Assembly (NCBI GenBank): GCA_023213395.1
Contig: CM041465.1
Coordinates: forward strand, 107,515,741 to 107,579,740
Reading direction: 5' to 3'
DNA: 64,000 nt
From: Cycas panzhihuaensis
Taxonomy: Eukaryota > Cycadophyta
In this document: positions 24,180 to 33,916 of the stretch, piece by piece
Numbering within the stretch: position 1 is the first letter of the stretch
Layout of the letters: each line of letters begins with the position of its first letter
Translations under genes and position numbers: made by a program
The notes under the pieces: model-generated
The model's input: the letters and a program-made list of their open reading frames with translations, nothing else
Told to the model about the DNA's origin: nothing
Databases searched by the model: none

Positions 24180-24991
24180 CATTAGGATGTTGTGCCTGAC
24201 ACTGCAAATCATCATGGAAGCACTCCCCATGGATGGAGCACCATTTCTTCTTAAGGGAGGAGTCAGGTTTCCTCACTTGAGAGGATTGGGTGTTGTCACC
24301 CTTAGAAGGAGCAGCTTATGAGGCCTAGTGAACTGGCTTGTTAGATATGGGGGATGAAGGGGCTTAAAGCTTGAGTTCCTTCATCATATGTTCAAATGAA
24401 TATATGGCTGAAGTAAGGGGGTCTAGGGTCTTCTCAATAGAATGAGAAGAAGACCTAGAGGGTTGTTAAGTTTTAGTTTCTTTTGATGGTGGTGGTATCT
24501 CACATCACTATGAGGACTTTAGAGGCTTCTTAAGTCCAACCTAGATATCAATGGCCTTGAGTGCCAAGAACTTCATTATAGCAGAGTCACATATAGTTGC
24601 CTCCATCTTGAGGACTTCTACGTGAACTTCTGGATGAAGGACATTGACAAAAAGGCCCCTCTTCAACTCCTCGGGCAAAGTAGCCTTAGTGGAGTGAAGA
24701 AAGTCATGGAAACACTGCATAAAGTCATGATTCATTTCATCATGGCCTTGTTTAAGTGATAGGAGGGGGTTCATTCTACTCTCAAATGGGTGAGCCACGT
24801 TAAAGTAGTTGACGAACTCATCTACGAGCTGCTAGAATGAGAAGATAGAATGCATGGGTAGGCAATAGAACCACTTAAGGGCATCGCCTTGAAGAGACTG
24901 CAAAAATAGTTTCATAAGGATGTGGTCATAAACCTAGTAATCAATGAATGCCATAGAGAAGCTACGAACATGCTCCACCAGGTCTTGCGAC
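24180..24991 (-). pseudogene. gag of element A, C-terminal part
   Basis: Nucleocapsid part of gag. The frame at 24,541-24,798 reads SLKQGHDEMNHDFMQCFHD and ends CDSAIMKFLALKAIDI, the retrotransposon gag domain. Downstream at about 24,205-24,250 is WCSIHGECFHDDLQC, a C-x2-H-x4-H-x4-C zinc knuckle variant also kept in C. The gene is cut at 24,991 by the insertion of B and continues at 47,873. Confidence 0.82.
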
Positions 24992-25363
24992 TGAGACATT
25001 TCTTCCCACCGATACTCTTGAGATAACAGAGAATTTGACAGTTGCAGCAACGTCTACTTATCTAACAAAGCAAACAAGCTAACCAAGAGCTTCACAGGAA
25101 CACCAGAGCACTAAATGATCACCAAAAGATAGAAAGTACTGCAGCACAATCTTTATAAAAATGTTCTATCAAGATAACCATCATTTATAATTTATGACCC
25201 TTATATAGACAAAATAGGGTCTTATACATGTAATCCTATTGGTGGCCTAAGCGGCCTTACATTCTATTGACTACAATACCATACATACTATTGGTCCACT
25301 AAGCGGCACATGCACAAAGTTCTATAGTGGTTTACATAACTTAGCTGGATAAGTTATGTAACA
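24992..25363 (-). repeat. Element B 3' LTR (left copy)
   Basis: 372 bp, TGAGACATTT...ATGTAACA on the plus strand. Pairs with 47,494-47,867, with about 9% difference by eye. On the element strand it starts TGTTACATAACTT. Confidence 0.93.
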
Positions 25364-25377
25364 AGTCCCCTCCCCTA
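25364..25377 (-). other. Element B polypurine tract
   Basis: The element strand reads TAGGGGAGGGGACT directly before the LTR start TGTTACA. A clean purine run in the required place. Confidence 0.85.
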
Positions 25378-26777
25378 AGATGCTGAGTCCTTGAGGCAGG
25401 TGAGATGCAGGTGCTTTTTGACAAACTCATCGGACTCCCAAGTTGCTTCGTTGGAGGTGCAGCATGTCCATTGTATCAAATATTCTGAAATGGACTGATT
25501 CCAGAGACATCGTTGTCTGGTAGCTAGGATATATTCTAGAGGTATGGACAAGGTTTTCTCTTCATCCAAAATTGGAAGGGTTGTTTGGGGAGTATGGGTT
25601 TTGCTTAGACACTTCCAAAGACAAGAGACATGAAAAACATTATGGATGTTTGTGGTGGGGGGAAGGTCAAGAGCATATGCAACATCACCAATACGTTTAA
25701 GGACTTTATAGGGGCCATAATATCAAGGGCTAAGTTTGTGGTTCTTATGATGGTGAAGGGATTGTTGCTTATAAGGTTGGAGACGAAGAAATACCAGATC
25801 CCCAATATTGAAGGAGCGATCAGAGCGGTGGCAGTCTGCTAATTGTTTCATTCGATTTTGGGCCATGGATAGGTTTTGTTTAAGGGTGTGGAGAATTTGG
25901 TCCATATGCTGTAATTTTTATTGCACTACTGCTGTACGGAGGTTGGTAGCTAAGGAGTGGTGGGATGGAGGGGGATACCCATAGAGAGCCAAAAATGGGG
26001 ACATTCCAATGGTTGAATGATGTGAGGACTTGTACTAATACTCAGCTAGAGCTGGCCATGATGTCCATTTAGACTGGTGATCAGATGCAAAGCAACGTAA
26101 GTAGGGCTTTAGAGTTTTGTTAAGGACCTCAGATTAGCCATCGGTTTATGGATGGTATGTAGAACTCATGTTGAATGATGTACCTGATGCATGGAATAGC
26201 TCTTGCTAAAAGGAGGTAGTGAATTTTGGGTCACAATTGCATACAATGGTGGATGGAAAACTATGCAAACAAAATATTGTCTGGATGTAGATGTCAGCGA
26301 TGCATGGGGCTTTATAGGTTGTGTGGATGGGCAAGAAGTGGGCATATTTTATCAACCGATCTATGACTACTAAAATGGAGTCATATCTAGCAAATGGTGG
26401 TAGGCTCGTTATAAAGTCCATGGCAATATCTTACCATTTACCTTGTGGGATATGCAATGGTTGAAGGAGGCTCAGTTGGGATTTTGTATAAGCTTTGTTA
26501 CGTTGGCATGTATCATATTCTGAGACAAAGGTAAGGATGGTGGATTTCATTGCTGGCCAAAAGAAGTCAGAACGAATCCTACGATAAGTTTTATCAAAAC
26601 CAGAGTGGTTGCCAAGAGGGAAATAATGAAATTCTGATAAAATCCGTGGGATAAAAGCTAACAGGGGATGGACGAATATGCTATTTTGGTATAAGAGAAG
26701 ATTATTATGGATGGACCAATCCTTATGAGTGTGGACCTTATTAGCCCAATGCATAAAATCATGTTGGTTTTGGTTAG
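25375..26777 (-). pseudogene. Integrase with chromodomain of element B
   Basis: In element order: the H-H-C-C zinc-binding part at 26,431-26,754 (GNHSGFDKTYRRI, then DTCQRNK); the catalytic core from 26,421 (MDFITSLPPF, then CNCDPKF, then a Glu in SEVLNKTL after a stop); a G-P-Y module (YYGPYKVLKRIGDVAYAL) near 25,700; and a chromodomain at 25,375-25,569 (YLIQWTCCTSNEATWE), which in this class reads histone marks and guides insertion to heterochromatin. Several TAG/TAA stops interrupt it. The zinc part begins right at the insertion point of C. Confidence 0.88.
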
Positions 26778-29336
26778 TGGACGCGCATCTGTGGGATAGC
26801 TACCTAACTAATAGGTGTGGTGAGAGTGGGTGGTAATACAACTGAAGGCAGAACCTATAAGAAAAATAGTTACCACGCAGAGCGCCCCATGCGCCGGAGC
26901 GCGAGTTCAGGATCTGCAATGGAGTATGGCTACTATCGAGTGATCCTCCACCACTTCGAACAAGGGTGAAGGTATGCGGGACAAACTCGGGTTAACCTAG
27001 GGGCAGGACCCTCCCACCCTTGGATGGCCCGAAGGGGAAGGAGGAGATCCAAAGAGAATAGGCTAGGAGTGTGCCTACACAAACTAACCGGGTACACAAG
27101 CGACGCAGGAGGCAGGGAACTTGTGCGGCTAAGAGGAGGAGAGGAAAGGTAGAGAAGGGGGGTTCCTATGACCTTTCCTATAGGTACCAAAAATGCGTGT
27201 AATGAAACAAACAAAACATAACCAAATACAAAACCAAATTTCCCTTTTATTTTTCAATGTTTTAATTACTAAGAAGAAACCAAAGGAAAAAAGGTAGCAA
27301 GGTAGGGTAAGACGTGCACCTGGACCGAGGGCGTGCGTGACGAAGGCCTTCTCGAAAGGGCACCAAGCTACTCCATGCGACGCATAGATGCGGAATGATG
27401 CAGCGGACGGAAATGGGGCTTCCTTACCTTCCCCAGAAAATCAAATGCGATGCCAAAGAAAGGAAGGGAGCAAAAGCTAATAAATGAGGAAAGTGTGAAA
27501 GTACAATGAATACAAGGGTGCTTACCAGTAACGGGACTAACGGATGATATCCTCCGCACTCCCCCAAATACCTGCAAGCAATGGCAATCTCTGCCTTCCC
27601 GGAGGAAGGACACTAACATGCAATACAAGATTCTAACAATATATGCCTAAATAGTATAAATGTGAATCTAAATACCCATGCGTTAGTGCCAATCCAACAA
27701 TGAAAGTACACAAAAGAGAATAACCAAAGCGAAAGCAAATGATCGGTAAGCCTCGGAGTGGCCCACCTCCCGCAAATGATGCCCTAACCTCCCCTCAAGA
27801 GCCACAAGGCAGCGAGGGCAAGGCCAAGAGCAAGGGCTGGAAAATGGCAACAAAGAGGCAAAGAGAGGCCCAAGAAAACCTACGGCGAACCGGGATGCTA
27901 TGGGGAGCAACCGGGTAGCCGGGAAGAGAGTTAGGCAAAGACTAGCGGTTGGGACTCATGCAAGTTGCCTAAACCTGAGCAAAGGTCCCCAAATCAGCGC
28001 TGCAACTTGTGACGACGCTGGTTTGGGTAGCCAAAAGAGGGCCTACAAACCCTTGTTTGCAAGCCAAGGGCAGCACGGGGTGAGAGGGAGGCTTTGGAGG
28101 GCTTAGAGCTGCTTAGAGAGCATGGAAGGTGGTACGGAATCCACCTAGCTCCTTCCCAAAGCCTATGCCAAACCTCAACGCCACGCTTTGAGCAAAGAAA
28201 CGCAGGCAAGAGGCACAAAAGTAGTGGCAAAATAGCCCACTAAAAGGAAAGGAACAAACTCACAAGGATGAGCAAGGAGCAGGTAAGATATAGTATTAAT
28301 ATCACAAAGAAAACAATGTAAATCAAGAGATACCTGAGTGAGGGAGGCAAGAGACCTGCCTCAGCTAAGGAGCAGTGAAGAGGGGCTGAGAAATCAACCC
28401 AGATCTGAAGTACAGCAGGTTTGAGACCCTGCTGAAGAGATGTGAAGGGAAACACCTGCGCTTGGAGCACTTGTGGACTGCCTGGGTAAAGATCAACTGG
28501 AACCACTCTAAGGGGCCCTCTCCAACGTGTATGAGGGGCTGGGAGAATATCCTAGCCACACAAAAGGAGAGCAAGGCACTGTAGGAGGGACGCAGGTCTA
28601 GTAATAGTAGCAGAACAGCAGGGAAGAGCAGAGAAAAATGTTGTTTCCTTGAAGAGCAATTCCAAAAGTGAGCAAAAGAATCCCCCAAAAGTGAGTCAAA
28701 AATGGCTTAAGTACTTAGACCAAACCCTAAAGCAAGTGATTAGGGCACAACTGGGAGAGAATTAAGTCGTGAGCCACGTGGCAATTTCGTAATAAATGCG
28801 AAATTGCCACGACAGATTTTAAAAAATAAATTATGACAACAGATCGTCACAGATTCACAGATCACAGCATATTCCGACCAGACGAACCCAGAGGCAAAAA
28901 TCGGCCACCCACCAAATTTAGGTCAAAGCGATGACCAAAAGGACCAATGGGGGGTTGAGACACCTACCCGGGGGCAAACAAGCCAAAAAATGGGTCCAAC
29001 AGAGCAAAAGTAGGGCTCAACCAAGGTGGCAAGTTGACCAAATGATGACGGGTCATCACACGGGTGGAGGTGGCACAAATTGAGTGGATCTTGGAGCAAG
29101 GAGGGCAGATGCGGGAAGTGAAGTGGCCACCAGGGTGCCACACTCGTTGGGAGTGTGCCCCTGCTATAGTCGTCATAGGCTAAAATACATGTAGACGAGG
29201 ACAAAATCGCCTACAAAGCCATACACATGCAGACATGCAAGCAAACACTCATCAAATGGAAGTGATGACAATGCGAGAAACATACCTGCACTTACCTGAG
29301 CCGGTAATTTGGTATCCATTCTCGGAAGTCGGAACA
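26778..29336 (-). repeat. Element C 3' LTR (left copy)
   Basis: TGGACGCGC...GTCGGAACA on the plus strand; pairs with 40,685-43,252. It contains the palindrome GCCACGTGGC (28,773-28,782) and AAACCCTAA (28,722-28,730), both also in the other copy. It shares phrases such as CCCACCCTTGGATGG with the LTR of A, so the two LTR families are related. Confidence 0.93.
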
Positions 29337-29734
29337 TCGCCTCGGCAGAGCCTCGTAGCTCGGAAGCTCGGTGCGATGGCGACGCCGGCAACACAACCGC
29401 AAGAGTACATGTGTATATAGATATATCAATCAAAATCATAACAGTAGGCAACGGTGCCGGCGAGTGTCGTGGCGGAACGCGTGGATATGAAGGCGGCGGT
29501 GGAGACATCATAGGGGCTGCCTATGAGCCACCTGGAAACTGATTGGAAGAATGAGACAGGTGAGGGGGCTGCCCCCACCACAAAGGATGCAAAGGATCAT
29601 GCATAGGCAAATAAAGAGCAAGCAAAGAGTAGGCACCATAGTTTTACCTCATTAGTAGCCAGGTTTCAGAGGCGTGAACGGATCGCAGAACAAAGTGAGA
29701 TGACCTGGGGCTTGGGCGATAGGAGGGCCAGACA
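29337..29734. other. 3' untranslated stretch of element C
   Basis: Between the 3' LTR and the second RNase H. On the element strand the bases before the LTR read GAGGCTCTGCCGAGGCGA, which aligns with GAGGCTCTACCGCC... before the polypurine tract of A, but the purine run itself is not clear here. Confidence 0.5.
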
Positions 29735-30165
29735 AGCCTCAGGGACGGTCAGCAAGGAGAGGAAGGCGGCGCTCAAGGATGAGGCGAACGAGACTATCTG
29801 CCTCAGCATTGAGAGCCCGAGGGATATGCTGGATATCAACAGAAGAAAAGCGGGCCAGGAGAGATCTGGCAGCAGAAGCAAGAGTCCTCAAGTGAGGGCA
29901 TCGCACCTGGTAAACCTAGGCGAGATGAGACACCACAACTTGAGAGTCGCAAAGCAAAACAATGGATATGTGATGGAAACAGAGAGCATCAGTAAGGGCT
30001 TCAATGACAGCTGTATATTCATCTTCGTTGTTGGTAGCCTCTGGGAGGAAGATCCCAGAGCGGAGGAGATCATGTCCACAAGGGTCATGGAGGATCCATG
30101 CGGCAGAAGGTCTAGGATTACCGCGGCTCCGCTTGCAGAAAGATGTAGACGGACATAGTGATAAT
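29735..30165 (-). pseudogene. Second, 3'-located type I RNase H of element C
   Basis: Same gene and place as 15,375-15,764 in A. The frame reads SRGNPRPSAAWILHDP, then ATNNEDEYTAVIEALTDAL, LLCDSQVVVSHLA, a stop, and later HIPRALNAEADSLV, giving the middle and late acidic residues of RNase HI. The first Asp block, FTDGG in A, is here TSFCK, so the first catalytic Asp is lost. A regular gypsy RNase H is still encoded in pol at 35,353-35,700, so this is an extra domain. It lies next to the 3' LTR and head to head with the antisense gene. Confidence 0.85.
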
Positions 30166-30673
30166 AAATCCAAAGTGCATAATAGATAATGAAAGCAATA
30201 CTCGAAAAGCAAGCAAAAGGTAGCCATGAAAGGTAGGACGTCCTAGCAATGAGGTTACTCAGGGCGAGAGCAAGCAATCCGATTACCAGTAGAGAGTGGT
30301 CGGAAGGAGAAGGCCTCCTGGGGCGCCAAAGGTCGCTTTAGGAAGCGAAACATGCCCCCAAGCGGAGGAGCATTCCCTTTGGGGACCCCAAGAGCGAGAA
30401 AGGACTGCAGAAATGAGTCCAGGGCGACGAAATGAGCCAAACGAGTGTAAACTCGGGCAGGCACGGGAGTAGCGTGTAAAATGATGCAGAAGGGCTCTGG
30501 CGAAAGCGCGATAAAGAGGCACCATAAATGCCCTTACAAGGGAGGGCAGAAAGGGTCTCAGTACATCACAATTGGCGACAGGGCCAGAAGGTAAAGGTGA
30601 TCAGGGCAACGAGATGGTCCCAACGACTGTCGCGAGCCCAAAAACGGAGGAGGTGCCCATTGGGGCCCCCGCC

Positions 30674-30681
30674 TATATAAG
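30674..30681 (+). promoter_or_regulatory. TATA box of the antisense gene, element C
   Basis: TATATAAG in the context CCTATATAAGGAAAACA. Conserved with 16,323-16,330 of A. A start about 30 bp downstream would give a leader of roughly 680 nt before the ATG at 31,387, or less if a leader intron is removed. Confidence 0.65.
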
Positions 30682-31181
30682 GAAAACAACGGGAAAATGG
30701 ATTCATTTTCACCGGCTCTCGTACGAAACCAGAGCCATTTCCTTACGCAGCAGAGTGCCGCCCAACTTTGGAGGCACGTAGAGGGAGATCAGACCGTCGG
30801 ATCAGAGAGCAGAGAGAGCCAGCACGACTGACCGAACGATATGGCGGTGGCGAGACCAGATATAGTGAGTGGATATCACTAAACCTAACCTATCTCAAAG
30901 TTCAAAGTTTGTTGGTTTTTAAGCTTTTTTTACATAGTTTTTGTATGGTTTTAGTGCCCCTTATGGGCAACGAACGGCCTCTCGGAGTCTGAATTGGACC
31001 CAGAAAGAGGCAGGGACCTGGGCATTAGGGAGCCCTAGTCCCGGTGGGCCCCATGGGGTCCACCAGAAAAAATTTTGGGTTTTTTGGGGTAGAAATCCCC
31101 CCTTTTGGGGATCGCTGCTCGCACCGCAGAATGATCGCAGCCGATCATTACCGCGGGGCCCATGATCGCCGCGGGACCCGT

Positions 31182-31211
31182 GCCAAACTTAGCAGTACCG
31201 CTAAGTTTGGC
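31182..31211 (+). other. Perfect 12-bp hairpin in the antisense leader, element C
   Basis: GCCAAACTTAGC, loop AGTACC, GCTAAGTTTGGC. The stem extends outward by about four more pairs with one G-T. A related hairpin is at the same place in A, and similar words occur in the LTRs of A and E. Confidence 0.8.
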
Positions 31212-31350
31212 GCGGTACGAAGGCAGGAAGGCAGAAAAACAAACATGAGGGTCAAAAGAGCCCCAAATCTTAAGCAGAGAGAGATTTGAGAGAGAGAGGG
31301 ATAGCAGCAACTAACATGAGACTGACTTGAGTTGTTTTTGGTGTGAATAG

Positions 31351-33207
31351 GCTGTCCTCGCGGTAGATAACCGCGAGAACGTAGGTATGGCTATGTTGAG
31401 TTACATGGAGATGGCAACATAGGAGGATAGGAAGATCCTACAGAGGTGTGGCCTGTACAAGGCCCTCAAGACGCCTCAGTATACATCGGATCAGAGACTT
31501 TTGGTTGATATAGTGTCCCATTGGGACAGGAAGAGACATGTGTTCCACCTACCATAGGTGGGCGATGTGACGGTCATGCCAAGGGATATCCGGCGGATAC
31601 TGGGAGTTCCGGCGACAGGGAGGCCGGTGAGACTAGGGACGCTACTCAAAGACCGAGGCAACGCACGTGGAGGCACTCTATTCTTCACTGGTGAGCCGAT
31701 GATGGGAGCGAGGGAGCCCTCCAAACTAAGATCGATGTCGGGGATTCCTCGAGTGAGGAAACTGGTTGTATTATGCATTCTGTTCTGGATTTCCTGGAAA
31801 TGTAACTATAAGGGGTACTGTGGGTGGATGGATGGCTTCACCGCGGGCCACGGAGGATGGACTGGGCAGCCCTGATAGCGGTGAACCTCGTCGCCCAGTT
31901 GGACACTATCAGGACGACCGACAGAGGCAGACTATCATATAGCACACTGTTACAGTGTTGGTACTTCGATCACTTCGCGGCAGTGGCACCAGCGGGGGGA
32001 CCACACCCCATTACAGAGCAGGCCCCGATGGTCCACAGGTGGCAGACGAGACCGAGGGGACAGAGGATGTGACCATGTCCGGCGGTCAGTTGAGGCCACG
32101 TCACTAGACCTCCTCACCCTCCTAGACTACATAACAGAGCCCTACAGGACGGTGAGGTGGGATAGTGACGACGAGGCGGGCGGAGTAGGAATGCCCGCGG
32201 GCGATGACAGTAGTGACGATGGAGATGACGGAGATAGTGGAGATAGTGGGGCCAGCCCGTCACGACCTGTAGGGGAGGCAGTGTCCCCTGTGTGACGCAG
32301 GAGACACAGAGGGTCCATCCGGAGCTGCCAGAGGAGAGACAGGACTATCTGGGGCGCAGGGCGAGATTAGGGGACCTGTGACTAGGGCCCGTAGGCTGCG
32401 GATCGTGATGGGATCCGGAGGGACGAGAGTTGGGCCCGCCCCCGCGAGGAGAGAGACCCAGGCAAAGGAGGTGCCAGAGGATGAGGCACCCACAACTGGT
32501 GGAGAGCCAGGAGGGGAGGATGCCACGCATCAGAGGAGCCGGCCACAGCAGGTGAGGCCTAACCCTTTCCAGAATCGTTTGGCATCCAGATAGGTGTTTG
32601 GTTGGATTTGATTATGGTATATGGTGAGATAAGGACTGACACATGGCATATTGTATTGGCAGGTGCAGCAGAGATCCAGAGATTGGTAGAGGCTGTGGTG
32701 AGGGAGATATTCCCTCAGGTGTACGCAGAGGGGCAACCGCCCATCTAGGCAGGTGATGAGCCTAGAGCGGTAGGTGCCCACAGAGAGGCATTTGCCCCAT
32801 TGGTGAGGGCGAGGGACATATAGGCTGCGGAGTCCCAAGAGCACGTGACATCTTGAGGATGACTGCAGTAGGAGAGAGATGATACGAGACGCGAGCAGGA
32901 CGAGCTACGAGGATGGGTACAGGCTCTAGAGGCACAGGGCGGAACAGGTGGAGATGCCGAGAGCAGGACCTAACTAGCAGTCATCACAGAGCATCTCAGG
33001 GTGACAGAGGAGGCACTCCAGGGAGAGCGGGATCGTATCAAGGCCAGATATGATCAGCTGGTCACGCAGATGGTATCGAGGTCGAGCCGGAGCAGGACGC
33101 ACACCCACATGGCGGCGACGACCCTGAGACGGTCGCGAGACAAGGAAAGCGAGGCAGGCAGCTCGCAGAGGCCTAGGAGGAGCCTCAGAGGCATGTGGTC
33201 CCTATGA
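31351..33207 (+). pseudogene. Antisense plant-mobile-domain-like gene of element C
   Basis: Spliced gene running against the element. Coding similarity with A starts right after the AG at 31,350 (AVLAVDNRENVG in C, AVIVVENCESIG in A), so an upstream intron may end there; the first ATG is 31,387. The mobile-domain block reads LLVDIVSHWDRKRHVFHLP, a stop, VGDVTVMPRDIRRILGV, then further on LVVLCILFWISW and LLQCWYFDHFA, where the family has an L-x-x-W-x-x-E-R/H-F block. An acidic/Gly-rich linker ends at 32,551. Exon 2 starts at 32,663 with AAEIQRLVEAVV and continues as a coiled-coil-like region (EEALQGERDRIKARYDQL). One frameshift before the intron and several TAG stops break it. Homology to the plant mobile domain is by eye. 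Confidence 0.68.
32552..32662 (+). other. 111-nt intron of the antisense gene, element C
   Basis: Donor CAGCAG|GTGAGG, branch word CTGAC at 32,636-32,640 (22 nt before the acceptor AG at 32,661-32,662), acceptor TTGGCAG|GTGC. The phase is 1, the same phase and the same length as in A. The intron sequence differs more than the splice signals. Confidence 0.8.
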
Positions 33208-33916
33208 GAGGGATCACAGAGACCAGGAGATGGCACCCCAGGAGCGGGGCAACAACAATAGGATATGTACATATGAGTTTATAGGGAAAGCACGGGCCTC
33301 CAGGGGGTCATATATAGGATCATATGATTGTTCCCCCCTACAAGGACACCGGCTTCCCAGATGCATGATGTGACATGATTTTTGGATGTATATATATATG
33401 CATGGGGTGATTGGAACCCCATTTGGATATGAGATGCTGTGTATGATGTATCATGTGGATGACATGTATGGTTATTTTGTGTATTATGAATGTTATGTTG
33501 TGGATGTTTTATATTATGGGTATTTTATGTTATGGGCATGTTTCCTTCCATGTATGGCTATATGTCTAACAGAAGCACACACACACGTCATGAGCGGAGA
33601 TGACGGAGAGGTGTGAGGTTAGAGGATAGAGCGGCATACACGTCTACGGAAGAGCATAGCAGAATATGCAAAGGAAACGGCGGGCAAGAATGGGGAGTGA
33701 CGTTGCTCCCAAGCGTCTTCCTGGATGGGGAATGCCCAAGCAAGACAACAAGGGTTCCCGAGAGGGTACAGGAACGCGGGTTCTGCGGAAGGAACCAGAA
33801 AGACGAAGGAGGATCCATCTCAAATTGCCATTCTACCCGTGGTTGGGAAGAATGGGGGCAACCTAAGATGGTAGTTTAGGCTCATTTCGGAGCAGGGTGA
33901 AGAGATCGCTGAGAGA
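33208..33916. other. Convergent 3' interval of element C
   Basis: No gene. The antisense gene and integrase converge here. A TATATATA run lies near 33,391-33,399 and a CACACACAC run at about 33,577. Plus-strand frames (for example 33,613-33,879) are not kept in A. Confidence 0.5.

Noticed and set aside
26773-26777. GTTAG as an exact 5-bp target duplication of C
   Set aside because: The right flank is GCTTAG, an extra base; listed only as imperfect.
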